From: Euborellia annulipes
Taxonomy: Eukaryota; Arthropoda; Insecta; Dermaptera; Anisolabididae
Length of the DNA stretch: 64,000 bases
Assembly: GCA_023213315.1 (NCBI GenBank)
Contig: JAKCPI010002492.1
Span: forward strand, 1 to 64,000
Direction: 5' to 3'
In this document: positions 27,160 to 38,399 of the stretch, in pieces
Layout: every line of letters begins with the position of its first letter
Position numbering within the stretch: the first letter of the stretch is position 1
The notes under the pieces: generated by a model
Told to the model about the DNA's origin: nothing
What the model saw: the letters and a program-made list of their open reading frames with translations, nothing else
The model's database searches: none
Program-made: the position numbers and the translations under genes

Positions 27160-27971
27160 CCTCGACCCGTATATTTTAATTTACAAGATGTTTTGGGAGC
27201 CTACCTTCGAAAGTTTAAACGTTATATATATAAATCCACATATAATGGTTCACATTTTTGGATCGTATTCAAAAATTAAATGAGGTAGTTTTTTCCAACA
27301 AGCTCTATAAGCATCAACCACTCAAATCAGTGTAGATAGAAAGTCACGAGTTTTGTTACAATAATACAATTTTCTTTAATTTATCACATTTCGTATTTTA
27401 TTTAATCCAACGCATTGATTTCAATCTAATCGCTGGCGATTATCGGGATGTAATAAAATAACGGAAGAAATGAGAAGAGGATAGAGTTCGTTTGCAGTTT
27501 AGCCATTACCATCTATCAGACGTCCGTCTATCTGTCCCACCTCCTGACCTACCAACCCTCCCCACGTATAGCAACAACACACCACACCACCCACACTCGT
27601 TTTAACGACGTTGACAAATCGCCAGTCGCCGGATTCACACTCGAGTATCGTTTGCCAAATTTATGCTATCATATGTTAATTTAGAATAGCCACATCTGAC
27701 CTGTGGGGGTTCCCCTGACTGGTTGGTGGTGGGTGTCACATCCATTAGCGAGTTAGCCGAAAGAAGAAAAAAAAAAAAAGCATTAACAGAGGATATAAAT
27801 TTGACTTTAAATGGTTTTAAAACAGGAATGGAATAATAATAATAAATTATAGGGGACGCAAGAGTATTGATCTGGAATAGAGGGAATCTCTCAATTTTTT
27901 TCTTTTTTTTTGTTAATTTCTGGCGAACACACACACACACACACAAGGACGGATTGAAAAACTGCTAACAA
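27160..27971. other. no gene recognised; CpG-containing patch at 27520-27660
   Basis: 27520-27660 is less AT-rich than its surroundings, with several CG dinucleotides (CGTTTTAACGACGTTGAC, CGCCAGTCGCCGGATTC). No coding frame. Could be a promoter or first non-coding exon of a host gene, or simply another repeat. An AC run lies at 27928-27944. Confidence 0.3.
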
Positions 27972-28022
27972 TTCATCGTCCTGAAGATGGGAATGATGCG
28001 TTCCCGAAAAGTTGACGAAATC
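27972..28022 (+). ncRNA. hammerhead-like ribozyme motif 8 (diverged)
   Basis: TCGTC, CTGAAGA (27981-27987), T, stem II GGGAA/TTCCC, GAAA, then AGTT and GACGA. Stem III no longer pairs (A against G) and the cut-site triplet is GTT. Confidence 0.5.
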
Positions 28023-28155
28023 TAATTACTCTAATGTTGCCTTCACTTTTTTTGCCTCTCTGAATTATCACTAAGCCATTGAATTTCTTTGTCTTAAAAA
28101 TTTGTTAAAAATAAATTTTTATAATTTACATAATGATAATTTACACTATTTTATA

Positions 28156-28270
28156 AAATCTGGTGTGACTGGTCGCACAGCACGCAACTTTCTCTTACCT
28201 TCGGTAGTCGAAAGTTGTGTTCTGTGTTTGTCACACCAAATTTTTTGTGTCGACATTTATTTAGTTTTAG
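28156..28270 (-). repeat. family A terminal hairpin
   Basis: AAATCTGGTGTGACTGGTCG to TTGTCACACCAAATTTTTTG, a long hairpin with CTTTCTCTTACCTTCGG at its tip, followed by TGTGTCGACATTTATTTAG. Only the 3' end of family A. Confidence 0.8.
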
Positions 28271-29659
28271 AAATATAAAGTAAAAGTTTATTAGATTCTT
28301 AGTTAAGTGGAAAATGTCTTTTATGAGATCGGATGTTTATCGGTCAAGAAGTTGAAATTTAATAAATCTCATAAGTTTTAAATTTGTCAAAGTACGTTTC
28401 TTTTTGGGGTAATACGTAGCAGGTAGCGTGGTGGAATTGTTTGCATCATGTGTTAAAGGTCAGAGATCATTCGGCAAAAATTTATTTCAATAGAATACCA
28501 GTCAATGGAAGCGGCCTCTGAACCGGAAGACAAAATTAAGATCCTTTTGGTGATCCCTTGACGTATCTTTTTAAAGTCACGTTTTGCCATTTCCTTGGAG
28601 ATTTCTCATTTCGTTATATATCCAAAATTCTTAATTACATTCACCCCTCCCCCTTTTTTTTTAATTATAATTAAATTTTAATATATGAAAAATGTTTTCA
28701 CATCCACCCCTCAGGGGAGACGGAAAGTTTAACTATTAAAGGATTCTCTTAATTTTTTTATCTTTCAAATCTCTTTTCTTTTAAGTATTAAAAATATAAA
28801 AATAATTTCAAGTATGGGTGAGGGGGAAAAGTTTTATTGACTTCTATTCCAATACTTAAACAAACTGTTATAATTTATAACAGTTTCGGCAATTAAATAC
28901 CATCATCTGTCGAGACTGTTATAATTTCAATCACCAATATCTATACTTAAATTAAAAATTTAAGGGGGTTCAAAAAACTAGACTATTATAAGGAATTTTT
29001 CAATGCTGTTTTTTTTTAATGAATTAAATTCATATGGGATTATTGGGGACATCGAGTTATAATTTTTTTAATGATTTATTAAAAAATTATCGTAATTAAT
29101 TTTATTGTTATCAAGCAAATACAAAAAAACAATCTGTCCCAATAATCTTTAATTTTTTTAAAATTTAAAAATGAATTTATTGTTATTATTAATCACATAT
29201 TATTTAAGAAATTTTTAAAATAAGCTTAGATGATTTATTTAAAAATCAACTGTCAAATTAGTTCAGCACTCTTGCAATAGATGGCAGGCTAGTCTAACAG
29301 CCGATCATAGGGAGGTGTGGAGGGGAAAAATATTAGCCTATATCTGGCCTATATTTATATATTTTTATGCTTTTATAAAAGATACATAATATATAATAAC
29401 ATTTATAAAGTATTTATTGTTAAAAGATCAATGAAAATCAACCAAATGCAATAAATATTATTAGCTACCATTTTGACATCTCTTGGCAAATTTTTGAATT
29501 ACTTGATTTTTTGGGCATACTTTTTATGACACACAACGCCCTCTTATCTAGAAAAACATGCGTAACACATTCGGTCCCGTGGCCCCTTAAGAGAATCTAC
29601 TCACTCAATAAGATGAACACTTAGTTGTAAGCCTACTGTAATTTACCTGAAACAGAAAA
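28271..29659. other. AT-rich stretch, no gene
   Basis: No open frame of interest. Short inverted phrases around 28861-28925 (ACTGTTATAATTTATAACAG). A weak tRNA-like segment lies at about 28410-28480 (GTAGCAGGTAGCGTGG), too decayed to call. Confidence 0.45.
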
Positions 29660-29985
29660 GAAAAAAAAAAGGATATATTAAAATTAAATGATAACCGAGG
29701 GAAGAATATTGCACTCTTTTCTCTTTTTTTTTCAAAGTCCTTTAGAGCACCTGTATGCCATTTAGAAAGCTCTTATTATTTATTTCTCCAAATTCTAACA
29801 ACTATTTCTATAAAATTAAACACTAAACAAATTTGATTAAAGTCACAATTTAATAAAAAAATTTTGAAATTATAAAAATCTTCAAAATAAATTTTTTATT
29901 AGAAATTTTAAAAAATTTAGTGAAATTTCTTTCTGAACAAAATAAATATTTCTAATAAAAAAAATAGTCCAATTTAATTAGCATT
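29660..29985 (-). repeat. dispersed repeat G, copy 1
   Basis: Inverse of 38970-39290: GAAGAATATTGCACTCTTTTC, split here as GAAGAATATTGCACTC and TTTTCTC, plus AGTCCTTTAGAGCACCTGTA, GCCATTTAGAAAGCTCTTAT and TTTGATTAAAGTCACAATTT. Long AT-rich repeat of unknown class. Confidence 0.75.
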
Positions 29986-30000
29986 TCAATGGAAAATTTG

Positions 30001-30790
30001 CACATTGGTTTTGGCATTCTAAAGACTGGGAAAAAAATATCATATCACATCGTGTCTGCAACACAAGATATTCGAGGTCAAAGGTCACGAAAATTGTTTT
30101 TTTTTTTTTGTGATTATCTCGTTTTCTATGGAAGATACGTCATTTAAGATTATTATGAAACTTGTAGAGTATAAAATCACCTACAATTTTCATTTCAAGC
30201 ATTTTTTCGTATATTCAACCGTTCTCTAGATAGAGCGCGAAGAGTGCAAGCGCGCACCCGTATACAGGTGTATATAGAGTAAAGGCGGGGCCAAGAATAT
30301 ATTTTATTATTTATAAAGGTAATAATTTCATTAAAATATTGTTATTATTATTATTTATACATTTTATTAATAAATTCATTTATTTATAACAAATACTCCA
30401 GTATTATATTTATTATTTATGAATAACAAATTCATGTAATAGCGTTATGTAAACTACGGAGCTAGGTATATATTTTGATATGCTAAGTAATAATAATCTA
30501 TTAAAATATATATATAACACCTGAATACTGATGAGCGCTTGCACTCTCCGAGCTGTATCTCGAGAACGGTTAAAGATACAAAAAAATGCTATGAGATGAA
30601 AATTGTAGGTAATTTTATACTCTACAAGTTTCATAATAACCTTAAATGACGTATCTTCCATAGAAAACGAGATAATCACAAAAAAATACGATTTTCGTGA
30701 CCTTTGACCTCGAATAACTTGTGACGCGGACACGATGTGATATGAGATTTTTTTTCCCAGTCTTTAGAATGCCAAAACGAAGGTGTGTAC
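30001..30790. mobile_element. foldback element
   Basis: Left arm 30001-30255 and right arm 30525-30790 mirror each other: TTTGGCATTCTAAAGACTGG with CCAGTCTTTAGAATGCCAAA, GAGGTCAAAGGTCACGAAAA with TTTTCGTGACCTTTGACCTC, AACCGTTCTC with GAGAACGGTT. The spacer is AT-rich. The frames here have no domain. Confidence 0.8.
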
Positions 30791-30922
30791 CAATTTTCAG
30801 CTTGTTCACAAAAATTCCGCAGTTTGCCTCTTTTTTTGAGCTTATTTGACTGGACTTAAAATTGTAATTTTTGAAATCCAATATTCTAAATATATATCTA
30901 TTGGGTGAATTAAATAAATAAA

Positions 30923-31071
30923 AATCTGGTGTGACTGGACGCACAGCACACAACAATTTCTCTTCTATTCAAAGTGTGCTGATCACACCAGATTTTTACT
31001 TTTTTTTTTGAATTTTAAACAATTTTGGTGGAACGAATTTTGAGAAAATAAAAAAAATACATCAGTAAAAT
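30923..31071 (-). repeat. family A 3' hairpin plus internal block
   Basis: AAAATCTGGTGTGACTGGAC to GATCACACCAGATTTTT, joined to GAACGAATTTTGAGAAAATA and ACATCAGTAAAATACTAGTAC of the family A interior, so about 300 internal bases are deleted. Confidence 0.75.
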
Positions 31072-31075
31072 ACTA

Positions 31076-31663
31076 GTACTGATCTTCAACATCCTAAACA
31101 AAAACCCATCCAACTGGGGAAAGGAAATGATGAAAGCAATGGAAGAGGTCGGTAGTCCGGGAATAATTAAAATGATCCAGCAAAATAGAGACAGTGAAGA
31201 CATAGCGAGAGAGTTAGAAAAGGCAGCACAGAAGAAGATCGAGCAAGAACTACAGAGGAATTGGGCAAGAATAGATAAGTCGTCGTATTGCCAATATTAC
31301 AAAAGAATTAAAACAAGTATAGGAATTGAGAAGTATTTGTTGGACGGAAGGTGGTCAAACAGAAAGAGGGAGTTATGGACGAGAATGAGAATGGGAGTGG
31401 GACTCGGAGGTAGTAGAAAATGGGAAAATATTAATAAGTGTAGACTCTGTGAGGAAGAAGAGGAATCATTAAAACATATAATGGAGTGCAAAGCAGTGTC
31501 TGTGAACGGATCAGGAGACGCCCTGAGTTGGAGAAGAAGAAGCGGAAGTGTTGTGGGGAATGAGGGATGGGAGGGCAAATTGAAGGACAATATACAGGAA
31601 GAAATGGTGGTGGTATGGCAGGAATGGGAGAGAAGGATAGACGTTACAAAGAAAAAATGAATT
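31076..31663 (+). pseudogene. LINE ORF2 C-terminal part
   Basis: The open frame runs upstream of its first Met (31127) through FNILNKNPSNWGKEM. It ends in a zinc-knuckle-like C-x2-C-x8-H-x3-C (CRLCEEEEESLKHIMEC), the motif that closes the ORF2 protein in several LINE clades and is thought to hold element RNA during target-primed reverse transcription. Strongly charged, with stretches of Lys, Glu and Arg. The reverse transcriptase itself is absent, lost to 5' truncation. Intact in frame to the stop TGA at 31658-31660. Confidence 0.7.
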
Positions 31664-31734
31664 TCGCTTAAAAATTGTAAATATTGTAATGGTAAAAAAT
31701 TTTGTAAAGAAAAAATAAAATAAAATTGTATATA

Positions 31735-32580
31735 CTCTCTTAAAACGAATTAGTAGAATTTTTACTTATTCAAGCAGTAGGTAAGAAAATTACAGCAAAT
31801 TTAGTCATTTTGAGTAGAATCTACTAATATATTTAGTAAATTTATTGGTTACTTTTAGATTAGTTATTTTTTACTAATTCAAAAAGTAGTTCATTCAATT
31901 CCGGCTGTCTGAGAAGCCAACATGGCCGACCAGCTGTTTGATCGGTTCCTTAATAAAGACATTTTTGGCAATATAAGGCTTTATTTAAGTAATAATAATA
32001 CAAATAAATAATAATATTGAGATAACTTGTATTTTTTGTTAAAAATTGCAGGAAATATATGTTAAGTCAAAACAGATAGATTCCAAATTTTTTAAATTAA
32101 TAAAATATTATTTTTTAAATAGTCAATTAAGAAATATTTTTACTTAAAATTTAGTAAATATATTTCTTGATATAACGATAATTAGTTTTATTAAGTTTAT
32201 TTAGAAATAAATTGCTGGGAAGGAATATAGTAACATTCAAGTAAAAGCATTGTTAACATCAGCGACATACTTATATACAAAATAACAGAGTAGTAAAAGT
32301 AAGTCAAGTTTAAGTGGGTTTGGCTAGAACTCGAGTCAGTAAACACAACTTAGGTCCCGGTGTCATCACACCTTATTTCATATACGTATCTTAAACATTT
32401 CTTTTTTGGTCATTATTTTTTTAAAATTCACTTTTTCAATTAGTCAATTTTTCATATTAATAATTTTTACTAATTGAAAAAGTGGATATCCACTATTTGC
32501 GGGTGGCCTACTTTGCACATCTTAAAAAAGTGACTATTCACTATGAATTAGTAGTTTTTTACTAATTCGTTTTTAGAGAG
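31735..32580. mobile_element. mariner-type MITE, TA target duplication
   Basis: Ends CTCTCTTAAAACGAATTAGT and inverted CTCTCTAAAAACGAATTAGT; TA on both sides (31733-31734, 32581-32582). 846 bases, AT-rich, with ACTAATTnnnnAGT-type motifs repeated near both ends. No transposase frame. Confidence 0.85.
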
Positions 32581-32650
32581 TAGAGCCCCAAACCCGAGAA
32601 GGGAGGGGTGGAAGTCAAATAAATAAATAAATAGTACTGATCTTCAGCAC

Positions 32651-33454
32651 AAGAGGCAAGAACTCCAGCACTGTGCTATGACCCAATAAACTTTCTCTCG
32701 CCACTTGATTAAATTTATTACTCATATAATACGAAATATGCTTGTCCAGGAAAAAAAAAAAAAACTTTTTATTTTAATCAAGAAAATTTATCTGTAAGGC
32801 CTCCTATTCAAATATCGCCAACCCTTTATGCGTGTGATGATGAAAGGGCACTAAAGTTTAAATAATTTAATCTTTATAATGGTGGTCATTTGACATCAAT
32901 AAATTATAAGTCATTAAAAAAAAAAAAAAAAGCCCTGGCTGGTGCTTCCAAATTTCATTTAATATATGACTATATAATCCCTCTCTCTCTCTCTCGACTT
33001 TAATTTACAGACCACTCTTTATCAGAGAGGAATTCTTTTTTATTTTTATCATCACTCTCTCTCTCTTCTTTTTATTTAAAATTATTATTCATAAAATATC
33101 TACAATAAAATGTTTATTCTCTGAATTTTTTTTTTTTTTTAATTATATCGTAAAAAATAATTTTTTTTTTTAACTTTCTTTTATAAAAAAAAAAAAAAAA
33201 AAATAGAATGGGAAATGAGAGTGTTTTCATCCATCTAATGGGAATAAAAAGAGATGATTTGAATAGATGAATAGATCTATACAGTTTTCAGTTTTCAGTC
33301 AATGGCACACTTCAGGAGGCGAAACTGTTCGCGTTGTTAAGAGATGGCGTTAAGGGTCTTGAGGAGTGAGCCAGAAACACAATTCTCACAGAAATATGCC
33401 AATAGATGGCAGCATGGTAGGGGTATATTTGATTTTCTTTGATCTTTTAATAAT
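32651..33454. other. no gene; homopolymers and TCTC repeats
   Basis: TC repeats near 32983 and 33055, long A and T runs at 33127-33200, and a GC-moderate patch 33300-33420 without a match elsewhere in the window. Confidence 0.45.
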
Positions 33455-33694
33455 AAACACACTTTTTTCTCATTCACACTCACATTCACACAGTCTTTTC
33501 GGCAACTTACACCATTTAAGACATTACGATAACTGTTAATTATTAATATATCTAATGGGGGGTCCAGGCATTCTTATTTAAGCCATTTGGTATCCAAATG
33601 GCTTAAATAAAATCATCGGACTGCCTTGGGTCCGAACCCGCGACGTTTGGTATAGAAGGTAGGCACGTTACCAACTACACCAAGCCCGAGGGCG
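33455..33694 (-). mobile_element. SINE-1 full copy
   Basis: Minus strand head GCCCTCGGGCTTGGTGTAGT, box B GGGTTCGGACCC, hairpin core and TTCTCATTCACACTCACATT tail side. Its head abuts family Q. Confidence 0.85.
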
Positions 33695-34150
33695 CCTTTT
33701 TCTTAGTTATGAAAAGAAAATTACCATTACTACGTATTCCAATCCAGTGCCTCTGCTTGACAATTTGTTTACAACCATAGAATACACAAATGCAAAGAAT
33801 ACATAGATATTTCTCTATACATTTCCTATGGGAGAAATCGTAAATTTAGGAATTAACAACTCAAAAAGTTATAGGAATTTCGGGGCCCGACTATTTTTTC
33901 TGGACTTTCCATATCGTGGTCTATAAGCATGCAAAATTACGTTTCAAAATTCCAACGGGAAATTGGTCAAACAGAGCGTGAGAGACGGACGGACAGACAG
34001 ATGGACACTCCGCTATTATTATATATAGATTATATGCATTTATGTATTCTATGAATGTATAAAAATCCTTAAGCAGACAAAGGATTGGAATTGTAGAAAT
34101 AATCATTTTTTCATAATTAAGAAAAGGCGGGCCCGAGCCAGATTGCATTT
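33695..34150 (+). repeat. family Q copy followed by an inverted Q piece
   Basis: TTCTTAGTTATG, TATTCCAATCCAGTGCC, CATTTCCTATGGGAGAAATC, AACTCAAAAAGTTATAGG, GACGGACGGACAGACAG to about 34030; then 34036-34150 repeats the first part inverted (CATTTATGTATTCTATGAAT, GGATTGGAATTG, TTAAGAAAAGGCGGGC). Confidence 0.7.
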
Positions 34151-34179
34151 GCTATTATGTATATTCTATGCTTTGTATT

Positions 34180-34806
34180 TGTTATGTTTTACTTTCTCTT
34201 AGCCTATATATGTGTTATATATATATAGAGAGAAAGTATTGGATTCATGTCAAACATTCGGTGTCGAGATTTTAATGGATATAAACGTTTTGGGGTCCCC
34301 TGAGTCCAAAAAAAGTGGTTTTCGCGACATGGTTTGTCTGTGTGTATGTGTGTGTCTGTCTGTGAAAAAAATATCTCAAGAACGAAAAGAGCTAGGAAGT
34401 TGAAATTTTATATTTAAGTTAGACACCCCCCCCCCCCTAGGGCGTGAAAATAAGTTTTTAATCAAAATCGTCCAAAGAGTACTAGAACTTTACTGATGCA
34501 CTTTTTCAGTTTTTTCGATTTTCTCAAAACCCAACGATTTTGAATAAAATTCAAAAATCAATTATTTTTTAGATACTCTTTGAAATGTATATTCTCATTT
34601 TATTATTGAAATCTTCTGAAGACCACTTTACTCTTGTACTTCAGAGGAAAGATAGGAGTGATAACAAAATATAAATATTTTCCCCCGTTTATAAATTTTA
34701 CATCTTGAATTCAAATGTACTGTACTACCGGAAACTAAATATATGTCGACACAAAAAATCTGGTGTGACAAGCACAGTACACAACTTTCGATTACCGAAG
34801 GTAAGA
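34180..34806 (+). repeat. family A copy
   Basis: From TACTTTCTCTTAGCCTATAT to GATTACCGAAGGTAAGAAAG; the distal half of the terminal hairpin is missing. Contains the CGCGACATGG plus TG repeat and the C run at 34424-34436. Confidence 0.85.
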
Positions 34807-35591
34807 AAGGTACCGAGGGACTCTCGGTTTCTATTATTAATTGCCTGAAACGAATTAACAAAAAAATCGCGGTACTTGATTAAGAAAAGGCGAGGGTCCG
34901 CCGCGGGCGGGCCCGAGCCATCTGGAAGGAGTTCAGCCGATTATGCGCTAGGTTGTAATTAAAACCCTAATGGCCGAAAAGGGCAAATTAAAAGAATGCA
35001 AGAATAAATTCTATTTTGAATTGCCACTCCTCTTTAACAAGATATTAATCTTGATTGATTAACACTATTTTTAGGACAGTGTGTGCGCCAAGATTTGCCA
35101 TTTCCTCTTTTTTGTTTTGTATTATCCCCCGTTAAGATAATATATCGCCCTTTGATTGTGTGTGTGTGTGTGCGCGCGTATTATCACGTTTATATTGAAT
35201 TAATAAGAGATAGAGAGTGTAATTTATAACACAGAATGTAGAAGAAGAGGAAGAGGTCTTTATTTGTATCCTGTTTCTAAATGTCTCTGAAAGAGACACA
35301 TCTATTATTAATTATTGTCGATTTTTTTCTCTTTTTTTTTATCATATTATTCTTCATTTATTAATGAATTGCTCTCTCTTCTCTTGCTCTCTTTTTTTGA
35401 ATTATCTACTAATTTATATAAACATTAATTTATTTTACGTCCGCCTTTCTCGCCGCTCTCTTTTTATTTCTCTTTTTTATTTCAAGTATATATGGGTTTT
35501 TGATTGGTAAAGTTTTTGTAACATAAATGTTGGCCCTACACTGTAAAAAAAATACATGAATTTTCATTCGTTTTTCATATATATTTGTGCT
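34807..35591. other. no gene; Q scrap and simple repeats
   Basis: 34870-34915 repeats the Q phrase AAGAAAAGGCGAGGGTCCGC. A TG/CG run lies at 35157-35177. Otherwise AT-rich. Confidence 0.45.
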
Positions 35592-35990
35592 TGAATCAGG
35601 GGCGTATATAAGGGGGGTCGGCCGAGGGTGCAATAATGGGTCTCGCCTCCCCCCCCCCCGAAATGTTTGCTCGGCCCCGTAGCAAGAAAATTCAAATTTT
35701 GATTCCGCGAGAGGAAAAAATTTCGGTTCCGCAAAAGAGGAAATGTTCCGCGGGCGGCACACGGCAAAAAAATTCGGCCCGCGGACGGGAAAAATTTTGC
35801 GTCTCTAAAATCTTTGGTTCCGCGAAAGAGGAAATGTTCCGCGGGCGGGCGGCACATGGAAAAAGCGGCAAAAATTTTGCGTCTCTAAAAAGTGATAAAA
35901 TATTTTTACGGACGGTAAAAAAATTTTCCGCAGGGAGGAAAACTTTGAAAAAGAATTTTTCGCAGAAAAGAGATCAGGGTTTATGAAATT
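35592..35990. mobile_element. GC-richer MITE-like segment with internal repeats
   Basis: Starts near CAGGGGCGTATATAAGGGG, a hAT-like terminus. Inside, GGTTCCGCAAAAGAGGAAAT GTTCC-type blocks occur twice (35724 and 35816), about 92 bases apart, and AAAATTTTGCGTCTCTAAAA occurs twice (35788 and 35872). Long frames on both strands come from this repetition and have no domains. Confidence 0.45.
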
Positions 35991-36014
35991 AAGTATTTTC
36001 AATGGGTGCCTAGC

Positions 36015-36160
36015 TTAAATATCAAATTTCAATCTCTTTTAGCTTTTTTCGTTCTTGAGATATATTGTTCACACACACATAGACAGAACGTTTTGCGGGG
36101 CCCACTTTTTTTGGGCACAGGGGAACTCAAAACATGCATTCATTGCCGAAACAAGTGTAC
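36015..36160 (-). repeat. family A 5' fragment
   Basis: Inverted family A blocks AGCTTTTTTCGTTCTTGAGA, CACACACACATAGACAGA and GGGGAACTCAAAACATGCAT, diverged. Confidence 0.55.
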
Positions 36161-36291
36161 AATTTTTTAAGATGTTTAAAAAAAAAATAAATAAAATCTT
36201 TTTTCTTATTTTTTTAAAATACATGAAGAAAAGCAAATTGTTTAGCATAAAGGGGAATAGTTTTTTAAGTTTAAAATATTTTTTATAATCT

Positions 36292-38044
36292 GAAAATGAG
36301 AATAATAATAATAATAATAATAAATAATAAATTTATTTCTGTATTTTGAGCTTTCGCTCTTTACAGGGATCTGAGTATAATCCTTTATACATTTTCGAGA
36401 CTCTGGACACCGAATGATAACAAATATATAAAAATAAATACCAACAAAAATTTTCAGAAAAAAATAGAAAAAAATGTAACAAACGAAAATAAACAATAAC
36501 AGTATATAGAGATAAATAATCCAAAATATTAGATACACCGGGCATAAATACATATCGCCAGGCAATAACGAAGCGACCGGCCGTCCCCTACCGAATGCAC
36601 ATGTTCACTCGCTCAAAGCGAAGGCTCTTAAGCGCATAGCTCCATCGATGAAGAAGTACAGGCCGTTCGCGGTGTTCACGTCCGAAGGAGACAGTAGGTT
36701 CCTAATCATTAATACATCCTCCGCTTCACTATCCTTCTCCAGTTGGGAGCCCTCGCTCACCATGCCAGAAATATACCTTCTTCTAATGGGTTCGTATATT
36801 GGGCACTGTATCAATATGTGACTTAAATCTTCTTTTTCTTCCCTGTTGCAGATGCTACATAGTGAGGTTGGGTCAATCTTGTGGAAAGAGCCGCTTACAA
36901 AAAAATTTATATTTTTGGTGCTGGATGTTCTGGCTTGAAAGAGAACCCTTTGCTTTTTCTAGGGATTTCGAGACCCAGAATGAGGCTGTGATTTCTATTT
37001 AACTGCTTATATAGAGGGCAGTAGGTCGAAGTATTTACCCTTTCAAAGTCCTCGTAAAAATATTGTTTTTGGAGATTGTTTATCAGAATATCTATATTTT
37101 CTTTAATATTTGCACAGTCTTGAGTCTGCCACATATCACCCTCGTTGATCACATCGAAATAATTCTTCATTTGGATGGCCCAATTATATTTAATTTTTGA
37201 ATTCTCCACGTCGCTCAGTTCAAACAATCTCTCGTAGCATCTGCGGGGAAGTCTTTCTGGGCTCATAGTTAAAAGCTTATTCAACCACATCAGGGCTCTC
37301 CCAAAGACTCGTGCCGAAACTCTTGGCAGAAGGAACTCGGAGCGAACAACATATCCCGGCGTTGATTTGTTAAGTAGAAAGAGGGACTTAAAGAATTGCA
37401 TCTGGGTAAGTTCGATTATGTCGCCGTATTCCAGAGCCCAGATCTCAGCCGCGTAGAGCAGCACGCTCAGGATCACTGATTCATAAATTCGGAGAGTTGC
37501 CTGATAGTTGGCATCCTAGATTTCACCATTACACTTCGTATACGAGCCATCGCAATATTAGCTTTGCTGACCATCCGTTTTGCCGCCTTCAGAAAGAGAC
37601 CCGAAGAGCTGAATACAATCCCCAAGTAAGTGTATTCATTGACGATTTCCAGAGCCTGCTTCTTGTACACGAATTTAAGCTCTTTTCATATCTACCGCCC
37701 CTTCTGAACACCATAATTTTAGACTTTTTTGAGTTCACCTCCAAGAGATTTTCATCGCAGTACAATTCCAGTCCCTCTAACAGTTTTTGAAGCCCTATTG
37801 GTGTATCACTCATCAGAACCAAGTCATCCGCGTACATGAGAGTGGTTAAATTGTTATGCGCATCCAACGGTATTCCTGCCCAATATTCGCGAGAGACTCC
37901 GGCAAATCAGCCGTGAAGAGGTTATACAGGAGAGGACTTAGGGAGTCCCCTGTAGGACCCCTGCTTGATGCTTATATATTCCGAACAGTTGCCGTTAATC
38001 CTTATCCGGGCCTTGGCATTGTTGTATAAAGAAAATGAGAATAA
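36292..38044 (-). mobile_element. 5'-truncated LINE with 14-base target duplication
   Basis: GAAAATGAGAATAA occurs at 36292-36305 and again at 38031-38044. Between them, on the minus strand, run the reverse transcriptase palm, its C-terminal region with a zinc knuckle, a 3' UTR and a TTA/TTATT repeat tail (36301-36330). A TAA-type tail is a feature of the I group of LINEs; clade assignment is tentative. Confidence 0.85.
36605..38030 (-). pseudogene. LINE ORF2 fragment: reverse transcriptase palm to C-terminus
   Basis: Minus strand blocks in order: INGNCSEYISIKQG and a frameshifted LSPLLYNLFTADLPESL (37930-37990), NNLTTLMYADDLVLMSDTPI with the catalytic YADD (near 37830), YLGIVFSSSGLFLKAA (near 37620), VLLYAAEIWALEYGD (37460), TPGYVVRSEFLLPR (37330), and a zinc-knuckle-like CSICNREEKEDLSHILIQC (near 36800). 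At least three frame breaks (about 37960, 37680, 37475). The endonuclease and fingers are missing because of 5' truncation. No activity expected. Confidence 0.85.
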
Positions 38045-38340
38045 CGTGATATCATAAAATATAAAGTTTAAATTAGGAACCGACCGAATATTCGGTTTCG
38101 GTTACGGTTTCGGCCAGTTTCGGCCAAAAATCATGGTTTCGGCCGTAGTTTCGGTTTCGGCCAAAAAGTAGCCGAAACTTGAGTCTTAAAAAAAAAAAGG
38201 TCAAATGATTGCACGGAGGGGAAAAAATTTCAAAAGAAAAAAAAATATAAATTTTTTTATAGGAAATACAAGTTTCGGTTTCGGTTACGGTTTCGGCCGA
38301 AACTAAGGTTGAGGCCGATTAAGTTTTTAACTCCATCTAA
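38045..38340. repeat. TTTCGG-rich segment, possible hAT MITE
   Basis: Two clusters of TTTCGGTTTCGGNNACGG (38089-38180 and 38271-38312) flank an A-rich middle. Self-similar subterminal motifs of this kind occur in hAT-type MITEs; no sure termini. Confidence 0.4.
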
Positions 38341-38399
38341 AAAAAAACTGTCTGAAGATAAACCTACCTAATGTTTATATTTATTTTATTTATGAAATC

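Larger units (their letters stand above)
31072..32650 (+). mobile_element. 5'-truncated LINE with target duplication, split by a MITE
   Basis: TAGTACTGATCTTCAACA at 31072-31089 recurs as TAGTACTGATCTTCAGCA at 32632-32649, an imperfect 18-base duplication (or the 5' copy overlaps the LINE start by chance). Between them: coding end of ORF2 (to 31663), a 3' UTR split by a MITE at 31735-32580, and an AAAT-repeat tail at 32617-32634. Confidence 0.65.

Noticed and set aside
26803..27279. 158-codon open frame with a 17-residue repeat, and its 81-codon partner on the other strand
   Set aside because: Both are products of the 51-bp tandem array, whose period is a multiple of three; no domain and no start context.
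30413..30956. Two overlapping frames of about 105 codons
   Set aside because: Lie in the right arm of a foldback element; the left arm does not preserve them.
35430..35986. Several 65-116-codon frames on both strands
   Set aside because: Fall in a GC-rich repeat with duplicated blocks; low stop frequency reflects composition.
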